Part shown: piece by piece, positions 8,564-17,321 of the stretch
How the letters are laid out: each line of letters opens with the position of its first letter
Numbering within the stretch: the first letter of the stretch is position 1
Origin: Clostridium sp. AM33-3
GTDB lineage: Bacteria > Bacillota > Clostridia > Lachnospirales > Lachnospiraceae
Direction of reading: 5' to 3'
Assembly: GCF_003480315.1 (NCBI RefSeq)
Contig: NZ_QUIV01000001.1
Span: 62,001 to 126,000, forward strand
Length of the DNA stretch: 64,000 bases
Notes under the pieces: generated by a model
What the model was told of the DNA's origin: nothing
Seen by the model: only the letters and a program-made list of their open reading frames with translations
The model's database searches: none
Program-made: the position numbers and the translations under genes

Positions 8564-9613
8564 ATGAGCACAGTTAGCTTAGAGAATAAAACGATTTTAG
8601 TCACAGGTGTGGCCGGATTTATCGGTTCCAACTTGGTGAAGCGAATTTATCAGGAGGCTCCTTCTGCTACGGTCATCGGCATTGATAACATGAATGCCTA
8701 CTATGACGTTGCACTGAAAGAATTCCGCCTGAATGAGCTGGCCAAGTATCCTACATTCACTTTTGTAAAAGGCAACATCGCTGACAAGGCATTGATCACA
8801 GAGCTGTTCGAGAAATATAAGCCTGCCGTGGTCGTTAACCTTGCGGCACAGGCTGGTGTGCGTTACTCCATCACCAACCCGGATGCCTATGTGGAATCCA
8901 ACCTGGTCGGCTTTTTCAATATTCTGGAAGCCTGCCGTCATTGCGAGAGTCTGGAGCATCTGGTATATGCTTCTTCTTCCTCCGTCTACGGTTCTAACAA
9001 GAAGGTTCCGTACAACACCGATGACAAGGTAGATAATCCGGTTTCCCTGTATGCGGCAACCAAGAAATCCAATGAGCTGATGGCTCATGCTTATTCCAAG
9101 CTGTACAACATCCCGTCCACCGGTCTGCGGTTCTTTACGGTGTATGGTCCTGCTGGTCGCCCGGATATGGCTTACTTCGGCTTCACCAACAAGCTGGTGA
9201 AGGGCGAGACCATCAAGATCTTCAACTACGGCAACTGCAAACGTGACTTCACCTACGTGGATGACATCGTGGAAGGCGTTGTTCGCGTGATGAAGAAAGC
9301 TCCGGACAAGAAGAACGGCGAGGATGGCCTGCCGATTCCTCCGTATGCAGTTTACAACATTGGCAATCAGAATCCGGAGAATCTGCTGGACTTCGTGCAG
9401 ATTCTGAGTGAGGAGTTAGTAAGAGCGAAAGTTCTGCCGGAAGATTACGACTTCGAGACTCATAAAGAGTTGGTTCCGATGCAGCCTGGTGATGTGCCTG
9501 TGACCTATGCAGATACGAGTGCTTTGGAGCGTGACTTCGGGTATAAGCCTAGCACAAGCCTCCGAACTGGCCTGCGGAAGTTCGCTGAGTGGTATGCAGA
9601 ATTTTATAAATAA
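8564..9613 (+). CDS. NAD-dependent sugar epimerase, probably UDP-glucuronate 4-epimerase (CapI/LspL type)
   Basis: A 349-aa extended short-chain dehydrogenase. It has the NAD-binding TGVAGFIGSN loop, IDNMNAYYDVALKEFRL (typical of uronate epimerases), the catalytic Ser region SSSSVYG and the YAATKKSNE YxxxK motif, then GLRFFTVYGPAGRPDMA and the late insert KNGEDGLPIPPYAVYNIGN. The enzyme would convert UDP-glucuronate to UDP-galacturonate. The next gene makes UDP-glucuronate, so the two form a route from UDP-glucose to UDP-galacturonate. The RBS GGAGG sits 10 bases before ATG 8564. Confidence 0.88.
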   Translation: MSTVSLENKTILVTGVAGFIGSNLVKRIYQEAPSATVIGIDNMNAYYDVALKEFRLNELAKYPTFTFVKGNIADKALITELFEKYKPAVVVNLAAQAGVRYSITNPDAYVESNLVGFFNILEACRHCESLEHLVYASSSSVYGSNKKVPYNTDDKVDNPVSLYAATKKSNELMAHAYSKLYNIPSTGLRFFTVYGPAGRPDMAYFGFTNKLVKGETIKIFNYGNCKRDFTYVDDIVEGVVRVMKKAPDKKNGEDGLPIPPYAVYNIGNQNPENLLDFVQILSEELVRAKVLPEDYDFETHKELVPMQPGDVPVTYADTSALERDFGYKPSTSLRTGLRKFAEWYAEFYK

Positions 9614-9628
9614 TTAGAGGATAGAAAA

Positions 9629-10879
9629 ATGAGAGAGTTTAAGGATTTGAAAATTGCTGTGGCTGGTACCGGTTACGTGGGTCTTTCCATTGCTACGCTG
9701 TTATCTCAGCACCACAAGGTGACTGCTGTGGATATCATCCCTGAGAAAGTGGAACTTATCAATAATAAAAAGTCACCGATTCAGGACGAATACATCGAAA
9801 ATTATCTGGCAGAGAAAGAGCTGGATCTGACTGCGACTCTGGATGCTGAGGAAGCATACAGTGATGCTGACTTTGTAGTCATCGCCGCACCTACCAACTA
9901 CGATAGCAAGAAGAACTTTTTTGACACAAGTGCTGTAGAAGCTGTCATTAAACTGGTCATCGAATACAATCCAGAAGCCGTTATGGTTATCAAGAGTACC
10001 ATCCCGGTTGGTTATACAGCAAGTGTTCGTGAGAAGTTCCACTGCGACAATATCATCTTCAGCCCGGAGTTCTTGCGTGAGAGCAAGGCTCTGTATGACA
10101 ATTTGTATCCTTCCCGTATCATCGTCGGAACCGACGTGGATAATGCTCGACTGGTAAAGGCAGCACACACTTTTGCAGAACTCCTGCAGGAAGGCGCAAT
10201 TAAAGAGAACATTGACACTCTGTTCATGGGCTTTACTGAGGCAGAGGCAGTTAAGCTGTTCGCCAACACCTATCTGGCACTGCGTGTCAGCTACTTCAAC
10301 GAACTGGATACCTATGCTGAGATGAAAGGGCTGAACACTCAGCAGATCATCAACGGTGTTTGCCTGGATCCTCGTATTGGTACTCATTATAACAATCCGT
10401 CCTTTGGCTACGGTGGATATTGTCTGCCGAAAGACACCAAGCAGCTGCTGGCGAACTACGCCGATGTACCGGAAAACCTGATTGAGGCTATTGTTGAGAG
10501 CAATAGAACTCGTAAAGACTTCATCGCCGACCGTGTGCTGGAGATTGCTGGTGCTTATGAAGCAAATGACAGCTGGGATGAGAGCAAGGAAAAAGAAGTT
10601 GTTGTTGGTGTATACCGACTGACCATGAAGAGCAACAGCGATAACTTCCGTCAGAGTTCTATTCAGGGTGTCATGAAGCGTATCAAGGCCAAGGGTGCAA
10701 CAGTTGTGATTTATGAGCCGACTCTGAAAGATGGAGATACATTCTTTGGTAGCAAGGTTGTTAATGATTTGGACGAGTTCAAGAAGCGCAGCCAGGCCAT
10801 CATCGCAAACCGCTATGACAAATGCTTGGATGATGTAAAAGAGAAAGTATATACCAGAGATATTTTCCAGCGTGACTAA
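9629..10879 (+). CDS. ugd: UDP-glucose 6-dehydrogenase
   Basis: A 416-aa enzyme that oxidises UDP-glucose twice to UDP-glucuronate with 2 NAD. It shows the N-terminal Rossmann motif [16 protein letters not shown], the central helix region [20 protein letters not shown] and the catalytic Cys in [15 protein letters not shown]. The C-terminal UDP-binding domain ([20 protein letters not shown]) is complete. It lies 15 bases after the epimerase. A fragment of a related allele lies upstream at 7567-7790. Confidence 0.93.
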   Translation: MREFKDLKIAVAGTGYVGLSIATLLSQHHKVTAVDIIPEKVELINNKKSPIQDEYIENYLAEKELDLTATLDAEEAYSDADFVVIAAPTNYDSKKNFFDTSAVEAVIKLVIEYNPEAVMVIKSTIPVGYTASVREKFHCDNIIFSPEFLRESKALYDNLYPSRIIVGTDVDNARLVKAAHTFAELLQEGAIKENIDTLFMGFTEAEAVKLFANTYLALRVSYFNELDTYAEMKGLNTQQIINGVCLDPRIGTHYNNPSFGYGGYCLPKDTKQLLANYADVPENLIEAIVESNRTRKDFIADRVLEIAGAYEANDSWDESKEKEVVVGVYRLTMKSNSDNFRQSSIQGVMKRIKAKGATVVIYEPTLKDGDTFFGSKVVNDLDEFKKRSQAIIANRYDKCLDDVKEKVYTRDIFQRD

Positions 10880-10912
10880 GCAGGGGTAAAGAAGATTAGA
10901 GGAGAGTGTCAG

Positions 10913-11380
10913 ATGAAAGATAATAAAAATATAAAAGTATGCTTGGTGGGTTCATCTGGCGGTCATTTAACCCACCTTTATATGTTAAAGCCGTTTTGGA
11001 AAGATAAGAATCATTTTTGGGTTACATTTGATAAAGAGGATGCAAGAAGTCTACTTGAAGGTGAAAAAATGTATCCTTGTTATTATCCGACAAACCGGAG
11101 TCTAAAGGCTCTTATTAAGAATACCAAGATTGCATGGAATGTGTTACGTAAGGAAAAGCCAGACTTGATTATTTCCTGCGGTGCAGCAGTTGCAGTCCCG
11201 TTTTTTTATATTGGTAAAATGATGGGCGCAAAGTTGGTCTACATCGAGGTTTTTGATCGAATTGATAAACCGACAATGACAGGAAAGATGGTTTACCCCA
11301 TTGTGGACAAGTTTGTTGTGCAGTGGGAAGAGCAGAAAAAGGTTTATCCAAAGGCGGTTAACCTTGGAAGCATATTCTAA
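10913..11380 (+). CDS. Alg14/PssD-like glycosyltransferase subunit
   Basis: 155 aa, usual size for this half-enzyme. KVCLVGSSGGHLTHLYMLKP is the Alg14/PssD signature, followed by PDLIISCGAAVAVPFFYIGK and LVYIEVFDRIDKPTMTGK. Alg14-type proteins anchor and complete the catalytic Alg13-type partner, encoded 15 bases downstream. Together they usually add the second sugar to the lipid-linked precursor (Cps14F/G and PssD/E pairs). The RBS GAGGAGAG precedes ATG 10913. Base composition becomes more AT-rich from here on. Confidence 0.9.
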   Translation: MKDNKNIKVCLVGSSGGHLTHLYMLKPFWKDKNHFWVTFDKEDARSLLEGEKMYPCYYPTNRSLKALIKNTKIAWNVLRKEKPDLIISCGAAVAVPFFYIGKMMGAKLVYIEVFDRIDKPTMTGKMVYPIVDKFVVQWEEQKKVYPKAVNLGSIF

Positions 11381-11395
11381 GTAGGGGACGAGAAA

Positions 11396-11890
11396 ATGAT
11401 TTTTGTGACGGTAGGAACACATGAGCAGCCATTTAATCGGCTGATTCAGAAAATAGATGAATTAAAGAAAGATGGCATTATAAACGAAGATGTAATTATC
11501 CAGACTGGCTTTAGTACATACGAGCCGAAATACTGTCAGTGGAGTAAGTTGATTCCATATCAGCAGATGGTAAAAAATGTGGCCGACGCCCGTATTGTAA
11601 TCACTCACGGTGGCCCGGCAAGTTTTATTATGCCACTACAGATAGGTAAGACTCCTATTGTTGTGCCACGTCAGCATCAGTTCAATGAGCATGTGAATGA
11701 CCATCAAGTTGAGTTCGCAAGGAATGTGGCGCAGAGAATGGGAACGATTATTCCGGTGGAGGACATTAATACACTGGGAGATATCATAACGAACTATGAT
11801 CAGATTGTTGCCGGCATGGGGCATGGTATGAGTAGTAATAATGCAAAGTTCAATGAAGAGCTCGAAAAACTTGTAAAAGAATTGTATTGA
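11396..11890 (+). CDS. Alg13/PssE-like glycosyltransferase catalytic subunit
   Basis: 164 aa resembling the C-terminal GT28 domain: MIFVTVGTHEQPFNRLI at the N-terminus and the donor-binding region ARIVITHGGPASFIMPLQIG with KTPIVVPRQHQFNEHVNDHQ. It pairs with the preceding Alg14-like subunit to form one enzyme on the inner membrane face. The donor sugar cannot be read from sequence. GGGGACGAG precedes ATG 11396. Confidence 0.92.
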   Translation: MIFVTVGTHEQPFNRLIQKIDELKKDGIINEDVIIQTGFSTYEPKYCQWSKLIPYQQMVKNVADARIVITHGGPASFIMPLQIGKTPIVVPRQHQFNEHVNDHQVEFARNVAQRMGTIIPVEDINTLGDIITNYDQIVAGMGHGMSSNNAKFNEELEKLVKELY

Positions 11891-11900
11891 GGATGGATGG

Positions 11901-13025
11901 ATGAGAAAAGTTGGAATCATGTCGATGCAGCGCATTGCAAACTACGGTTCGTTTTTGCAGGCATATGCATTGAAGCAGCTAATTGAGGAAGTTGGCTGTA
12001 ATGTAGAATTTGTGGACTACCATGTAGGTGCTCCAGTAATTGCAGAAAATGCAAATAGCAAAAACAAGGTTGTCCGAAAGATAGAAAAGGGGCTGGAAAC
12101 CTTTCGGTATAGGGCTCCTCTTGCACACAAATTATCGTTCATCCGATATAAACAGTCCTTTGCGCGAAAGTATATGCCGCTTTTGGGAATTGCAGACGAA
12201 ATGAACTACAATCCGACAGTGGATTGTCTTGTGATTGGCAGTGACGAGGTTTTTAACTGTATTCAAAAAAATTCCAATGTGGGCTATTCGCCAGAATTGT
12301 TTGGGAAAAATAACCATGCGAAGAAACTTATCACTTATGCAGCGTCTTTCGGCAATACCACATTGGAAAAGCTGGAAAAGTATGAAAAGGCCAATGAAGT
12401 CGGAGCTTTGTTGAAGAAGTTTGACGCGATTTCTGTACGAGATGCTAATTCAGGAACTATTGTAGAACAGCTCACTGGGAAAGAACCAGTGTACAATCTG
12501 GATCCGGTTCTGACCTATGATTACATGAACTGCTGCGACAAAATCCCACAGGTTCAGACGAATGAGAAGTATTTGATTCTGTACGCGTATGCAGGTCGTA
12601 TTTCCAATGATGAGGCAGATTGGATTGCTGCTTATGCAAAGAAAAAGAATTTGAAGGTATATGCAATTGGTGGTATCCAAAAATGTGCAGACCGATTCGT
12701 GGACTGCTCACCCTTTGAGGTTCTGGCCTATTTCAGAAATGCAGAAGAAGTTATTACCGATACCTTCCACGGCAGCATCTTCTCGGTGATCACACATCGG
12801 TCGTTTACAACATTGATTCGCAAGAGTGTAGGTAACAGCTATGGTAATGAAGAAAAGTTGAGCGATTTGCTAAAGCGACTGGGACTGGCCAATCGGATGA
12901 CAACGAAAATTGAAGATACAGAAAACATCAATGAAAAGGCGATTGATTACGCGAAAGTTGATGAGCAGTTGAAAGCACATAGAGAAGTGGCGAAGGAGTA
13001 TCTGAGAAAAAATTTAGAGGAATAA
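11901..13025 (+). CDS. Polysaccharide pyruvyl transferase family protein
   Basis: 374 aa of the CsaB/WcaK-like pyruvyl transferase family. The N-terminus is KVGIMSMQRIANYGSFLQAY with the NYGSxLQAYAL motif, followed by CLVIGSDEVFNC, AISVRDANSGTIVEQLTG, NLDPVLTYDY and VITDTFHGSIFSVI. Members transfer pyruvate from phosphoenolpyruvate to make sugar ketals on exopolysaccharide. It begins 10 bases after the Alg13-like gene, and the FrhB-like gene follows 1 base after its stop, an arrangement common in Firmicute capsule loci. Confidence 0.9.
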   Translation: MRKVGIMSMQRIANYGSFLQAYALKQLIEEVGCNVEFVDYHVGAPVIAENANSKNKVVRKIEKGLETFRYRAPLAHKLSFIRYKQSFARKYMPLLGIADEMNYNPTVDCLVIGSDEVFNCIQKNSNVGYSPELFGKNNHAKKLITYAASFGNTTLEKLEKYEKANEVGALLKKFDAISVRDANSGTIVEQLTGKEPVYNLDPVLTYDYMNCCDKIPQVQTNEKYLILYAYAGRISNDEADWIAAYAKKKNLKVYAIGGIQKCADRFVDCSPFEVLAYFRNAEEVITDTFHGSIFSVITHRSFTTLIRKSVGNSYGNEEKLSDLLKRLGLANRMTTKIEDTENINEKAIDYAKVDEQLKAHREVAKEYLRKNLEE

Positions 13026-13026
13026 A

Positions 13027-14178
13027 ATGGAGAACATATCGAGGATAAAAGAGAAATGTGTGGGATGTAAAAGCTGTGAGCAAAGCTGCCCAAAACACTG
13101 TATCTCTATGGTGGAAAACAAAGAGGGATTTTGGTATCCGTCTGTTGATGAAGAAAGCTGCATCGAGTGCAAGGCGTGCTTGAAAAAGTGTCCAGTAGAA
13201 AATATGGAATTTCATCGGAATGAGCCATATAAAGTTTGGGCGTGGCGCAATAAAAATGATGTGGATATTATGCGCTCTGCATCTGGCGGTGCGGCGGATA
13301 GTGCAGCGAAAACTATGTTGCAAATGGGCGGTGTGGTTTATGGTGCTGCCTATGACGAGCAGCTGGCAGTAAGCCACATTGAAGTGACAGATGAAGCAGA
13401 AAGAGAGAAACTACAGTCCTCTAAGTATGTTCAGTCTGACCCGAAAGATAGCTACGCAAAGGTCAAACAGCGTTTGTCAGAGGGAAAAACGGTACTTTTT
13501 ACAGGAACTCCCTGCCAGATTGCAGGTCTGTATGCTTTTTTGGGTGGTAATCCAGAAAATCTATATACAGTTGACCTGATTTGCCACGGTGTGCCTTCGC
13601 CGAAGTTCTTCAAAAAGTATCTGGAATACCAGAACAAGCAGACGGCTGGCAGAGTAATTTATTTCAACTTCCGTTCCAAAGACAAGAGAGGTTGGGGAAC
13701 ACAATACCTGCTAAAGACAAAGACAAAGACAAAGACAAAGACACTCTCCCTTGATCGCTATGGAAAACATTTTATGGATGGCGACTGCTATAGAGAGAGC
13801 TGTTATAAGTGTGCTTATGCGAATACGAGCCGTGTAGGAGATTTGACAGTGGGTGATTTCTGGGGAATTGCAAAGAGCCATCCGAGCTTCAATTCTCCAA
13901 AGGGCGTGTCCAGTGTATTTGTAAATACCGAAAAAGGTCAAAAGCTCTTTGAAATGATGCGAGTTCTTGCAGAAGTAGAAGAAGCAACGTTGGAAGAGGG
14001 CATGGTGAAGCAGCATAATCTGGTGCAGCCGAGCAACAGGCCTGTGACTAGAGATACTTTCTATAAGAGCATCGATGAACCAGGCTTTATAGAGAATATA
14101 AAGGTTGGCTTTCAGCCAAAAGCACGGTTGAAATCTGTGCTGCCGAATAAACTGATTCAAAAAATCAAATCTCTTTGA
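13027..14178 (+). CDS. FrhB-like (coenzyme F420 hydrogenase/dehydrogenase beta subunit family) iron-sulfur protein
   Basis: 383 aa. An N-terminal 2x[4Fe-4S] ferredoxin region (CVGCKSCEQSCPKHC and CIECKACLKKCP) precedes the FrhB N- and C-terminal domains (ASGGAADSAAKTMLQMGGVV, FTGTPCQIAGLYAFL, YTVDLICHGVPSP, CAYANTSRVGDLTVGDFWG). Such genes recur beside pyruvyl transferases in capsule loci; the reaction there is unproven. An in-frame tandem hexamer inserts Lys-Thr pairs (LLKTKTKTKTKTLS) between FRSKDKRGWGTQYL and the cysteine-rich tail, making this loop longer than expected. Confidence 0.88.
   Translation: MENISRIKEKCVGCKSCEQSCPKHCISMVENKEGFWYPSVDEESCIECKACLKKCPVENMEFHRNEPYKVWAWRNKNDVDIMRSASGGAADSAAKTMLQMGGVVYGAAYDEQLAVSHIEVTDEAEREKLQSSKYVQSDPKDSYAKVKQRLSEGKTVLFTGTPCQIAGLYAFLGGNPENLYTVDLICHGVPSPKFFKKYLEYQNKQTAGRVIYFNFRSKDKRGWGTQYLLKTKTKTKTKTLSLDRYGKHFMDGDCYRESCYKCAYANTSRVGDLTVGDFWGIAKSHPSFNSPKGVSSVFVNTEKGQKLFEMMRVLAEVEEATLEEGMVKQHNLVQPSNRPVTRDTFYKSIDEPGFIENIKVGFQPKARLKSVLPNKLIQKIKSL
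13713..13742 (+). repeat. Five perfect copies of the hexamer AAAGAC inside the FrhB-like gene
   Basis: Five uninterrupted AAAGAC units encode alternating Lys and Thr. Since the unit is six bases, copy change alters loop length without shifting frame. Confidence 0.9.
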
Positions 14179-14199
14179 GATTTTGTGGAGGAAGAATAC

Positions 14200-15309
14200 A
14201 TGGGAGAGCCAATAAGAGTTTTGCATATCTTGCAGCGAATGGAAGCTGGCGGTACGCAGGCTTTGTTGATGAATATATACCGGAAAATTGACAGAACGAA
14301 AGTACAGTTTGATTTTTTGGTCGTTTATAAGGAAAAACAGTTTTACGATGATGAAATTGAAAAAATGGGTGGACATGTTTACAAACTGTCTTTCCGGGAG
14401 GATTTGAACCTTCCTAAATTTCAAAAAGATTTGGCAGTTTTCTTTGCTCAGCATCACGAATATAAAATTGTTCATTGTCACGCCTACACGATTGGATATT
14501 TCTGCCTGAAAGCTGCAAAGAAAGCAGGTATCCCCGTCAGAATTGCTCATTCACATAATAATGAGACAGTACACGATATAAAATATTTACCGAAGCTGTT
14601 CATGCAGCGAATGTTTACCAAAAACGCAACAGATCTTTTTGCTTGCTCTGAAGAAGCTGGAAGATATTTGTTCAAAGACAAACCATTCCAGGTGCTGAAA
14701 AATGCAATTGATTCGCAGAATTTTATTGCAAATGCGGATACCAGAAATGAAATCAGGAAAGAACTGGGGTTAAAGGATAAATTTGTTGTCGGCCATGTTG
14801 GTCGCCTGCATCCTCAGAAAAACCATGATTTCCTGATTGATGTTTTTGAAGAAATCAAGAAGAAAAAGCCTGACGCTGAATTGATTCTTGTTGGCACCGG
14901 GCCATTAGAAGAGAAAGTAAAAAGCAAAGTGGTCGAAAAAGGCCTTTCAGATTGTGTGCATTTTCTTGGAAATAGAAAGGATATGAACAGAATTTATCAA
15001 GCGATGGATGTGTTTGTTTTTCCATCTTTGTTTGAAGGTCTGGGTATTGTTGCAATCGAAGCGCAGGCGGCGGGTGTTCCTATTGTCTGCTCTGAAGGAT
15101 TGCCGCCGGAAACGGATATTACACCAATCTACCGGAAACTGCTGTTGAGTGATGGGGAAGAAAAGTGGGCGAATGCAGCACTTGAAATGGCACAGAATCT
15201 GAAAGCACATACCAATATGCAGCAGTATGTGATTGATGCAGGATTTGATATGGACGCAACTGCAAAATATATGGAAAGTTATTATTTGAACCGACGGAGT
15301 AGAAGATGA
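14200..15309 (+). CDS. GT4-family glycosyltransferase
   Basis: 369 aa, GT-B fold. The N-terminus RVLHILQRMEAGGTQALLMN is the acceptor half. The donor half has VVGHVGRLHPQKNHDFLID, AELILVGTGPLEEKV and the nucleotide-sugar EX7E region FPSLFEGLGIVAIEAQAAGV. It is cytoplasmic or peripheral and acts on the lipid-linked repeat unit. ATG 14200 is chosen because TGGAGGAAG lies 7 bases upstream; the longer GTG start at 14185 would include that RBS. It overlaps the next gene by 4 bases. Confidence 0.92.
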   Translation: MGEPIRVLHILQRMEAGGTQALLMNIYRKIDRTKVQFDFLVVYKEKQFYDDEIEKMGGHVYKLSFREDLNLPKFQKDLAVFFAQHHEYKIVHCHAYTIGYFCLKAAKKAGIPVRIAHSHNNETVHDIKYLPKLFMQRMFTKNATDLFACSEEAGRYLFKDKPFQVLKNAIDSQNFIANADTRNEIRKELGLKDKFVVGHVGRLHPQKNHDFLIDVFEEIKKKKPDAELILVGTGPLEEKVKSKVVEKGLSDCVHFLGNRKDMNRIYQAMDVFVFPSLFEGLGIVAIEAQAAGVPIVCSEGLPPETDITPIYRKLLLSDGEEKWANAALEMAQNLKAHTNMQQYVIDAGFDMDATAKYMESYYLNRRSRR

Positions 15310-16391
15310 ATAAAGAAGTTTTTTTCGTGATTGGAAGCTTAGGCGGAAAGGGCTGGGGAGGAGCTCATAGGGTAATTTGTATCCTGGCTAATTATTTAGC
15401 AGAAAAAGGCTATCCAGTGACAATAATAGTTTGGAGAGATAGTCCAGTTGATTATCCGCCTAATCAAGCAATCAATCTTATATGGTTGCATTGCAATGTA
15501 AAAAAAGAGATTGATATGATTGAACCTTGTATTAAAACAAGGAAAATTTTAAGGCAACATCCTGGGGCTTATCTCTACGCTTTTATGTCAAGAATGGCAA
15601 CATATGCTCGGATATATACAACTGGATTAAATATTAAAGTGATTGGATCAGAGAGAACTGATCCGCGTACAGAACCGCATAATGCTATATTTCGGTTAAT
15701 CCGAGATCATGTGTTTGGCTATATGTATAAAACAGTATATCAGACACCAGATGCATTAGCTTATTTTCCTAAGCGAGCACAGAAGAACGGATGTGTTATT
15801 CCAAATCCTATAACCCCGAATTTACCAAAGAGATTTGAAGGGATAAGAAGAAAAGAATTTGTAACGTTTTGTAGAATTGATAAACAAAAGAATCTTCCAA
15901 TGATGATTGATTCTTTCGTACAAGTTCATTCTAAATATCCAGAGTATAAATTGAGAATATATGGTACGGGATTGATTGAGACTGAAATAAAGGATTATAT
16001 CAAGAAAAAACAAGCGGATAAGTATATAATAATGGAAGGCTTTGCTAGTAAGGTTCACGAAAGTATACTTGATTGCGCTGGGTTTTTATCTTCATCTGAC
16101 TATGAGGGATTATCCAATTCAATGCTTGAGGCTATGGCGATTGGGTTACCATGTGTTTGCACGGATTGTCCGATCGGCGGCGCACATATGATGATTCAGG
16201 ACGGTGTCAATGGATTACTTGTGCCGGTTGGTGATAGCAATGCTATGGCAGCGGCAATAATCCGTTTAATCGAAAATGTTGACTTGGAAACTCGTCTATC
16301 CATTGAAGCCGAAAAAGTAAAACAATTTTTGGATGAGAATATAATTTGTAAAAAATGGGAATCTTTACTTTACGAGGAGAATGAAATATGA
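15306..16391 (+). CDS. GT4-family glycosyltransferase
   Basis: 361 aa, coupled to the previous gene by an ATGA overlap and to the next by another. N-terminal half: FFVIGSLGGKGWGGAHRVIC. Donor half: EFVTFCRIDKQKNLPMMIDS, LRIYGTGLIETEI and the EX7E motif SSSDYEGLSNSMLEAMAIGL, with CVCTDCPIGGAHMMI. It resembles transferases that add GalNAc or glucose in Gram-positive capsules, but the donor is not determined. It is noticeably AT-rich, as are the following genes up to 21 kb. Confidence 0.92.
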   Translation: MNKEVFFVIGSLGGKGWGGAHRVICILANYLAEKGYPVTIIVWRDSPVDYPPNQAINLIWLHCNVKKEIDMIEPCIKTRKILRQHPGAYLYAFMSRMATYARIYTTGLNIKVIGSERTDPRTEPHNAIFRLIRDHVFGYMYKTVYQTPDALAYFPKRAQKNGCVIPNPITPNLPKRFEGIRRKEFVTFCRIDKQKNLPMMIDSFVQVHSKYPEYKLRIYGTGLIETEIKDYIKKKQADKYIIMEGFASKVHESILDCAGFLSSSDYEGLSNSMLEAMAIGLPCVCTDCPIGGAHMMIQDGVNGLLVPVGDSNAMAAAIIRLIENVDLETRLSIEAEKVKQFLDENIICKKWESLLYEENEI

Positions 16392-17296
16392 AAACTGCGG
16401 GCGTTGTCGTTACATATAATAGAAAAGAGGAACTTGTAAAAAACATTAGGGCTATACTGTCACAAAGCTATGTTGTGGATAGATATTACATTATTGACAA
16501 CCATAGCTCTGATAATACTGAGCAATTATTGAAAGAGGAAGGTATTCTCGATAATCAGGTAATTAAATATGTTTATTTAAAAGAAAATATAGGGGGCTCT
16601 GGTGGGTTCTATACCGGGTTAAAAATGGCTTATGAAGATGGCTATGATTTTATCTGTTTAATGGATGATGATGGCCGTCCCGCGGATAAAAACATGATGG
16701 AGATTCTTGTTAAAAGAGCAGAAGAATTGTATTCTACGAATAAGCTTTTACTCTTAAATTCTCTCGTTTGTGGTTCTGATGATATATTGTCTTTTGGACT
16801 TAATGGGGGAATAAAGACCAAACAGATTGCGGCTGAAAGAGAAAAAGATAATCTGATTGTCGGAACGATTAATCCATTTAACGGAACTTTAGTTTCAAAA
16901 GAACTTGTTGAAAAGATAGGCTATCCTAATAAGGATTTCTTTATAAAAGGTGATGAGCAGGACTACTATTACAGAGCATTAAAAGCAAATGCTTTCGTAG
17001 CAACTGTTTTTGATTCGAATTACTATCATCCGGTTTTGGAGCGTAAATACTTTAAAGTATTAGGAAAAACAAAAAAAGGAAGCACAGAAGCCCCTTGGAA
17101 AGAATATTATCGGGCAAGAAATTTCACTTACATGTTTAAAAGGGACGGAGAGCCGATAAAATATGTCAGACAAAATGTTCGGCAAATCCTTATCGCAATA
17201 AAATACAATCCTAAAAAAATACAGACAATAAAAATGATATTGAAAGGCTGGAAGGACGGTGTGTGTGGTAGACTCGGTCCAACCGTAAAGCCATGA
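16388..17296 (+). CDS. GT2-family glycosyltransferase, galactofuranosyltransferase-like
   Basis: 302 aa. GT-A fold with VVTYNRKEELVKNIRAILSQ, YYIIDNHSSDNTEQLL and the metal-binding CLMDDDGRP. The motif NIGGSGGFYTGLK and FFIKGDEQDYYYRALK resemble GlfT1/GlfT2-type galactofuranosyltransferases. The locus also encodes UDP-galactopyranose mutase (21075), which makes UDP-Galf, so a Galf donor is plausible. Donor assignment is inference from motif plus context. Confidence 0.85.
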   Translation: MKTAGVVVTYNRKEELVKNIRAILSQSYVVDRYYIIDNHSSDNTEQLLKEEGILDNQVIKYVYLKENIGGSGGFYTGLKMAYEDGYDFICLMDDDGRPADKNMMEILVKRAEELYSTNKLLLLNSLVCGSDDILSFGLNGGIKTKQIAAEREKDNLIVGTINPFNGTLVSKELVEKIGYPNKDFFIKGDEQDYYYRALKANAFVATVFDSNYYHPVLERKYFKVLGKTKKGSTEAPWKEYYRARNFTYMFKRDGEPIKYVRQNVRQILIAIKYNPKKIQTIKMILKGWKDGVCGRLGPTVKP

Positions 17297-17321
17297 TTTT
17301 AGTTATGGAGGAAGCAGGCTC

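Noticed and set aside
13711..14550. 279-codon minus-strand frame
   Set aside because: Antisense to the FrhB-like and GT4 genes; low-complexity end comes from the hexamer repeat.
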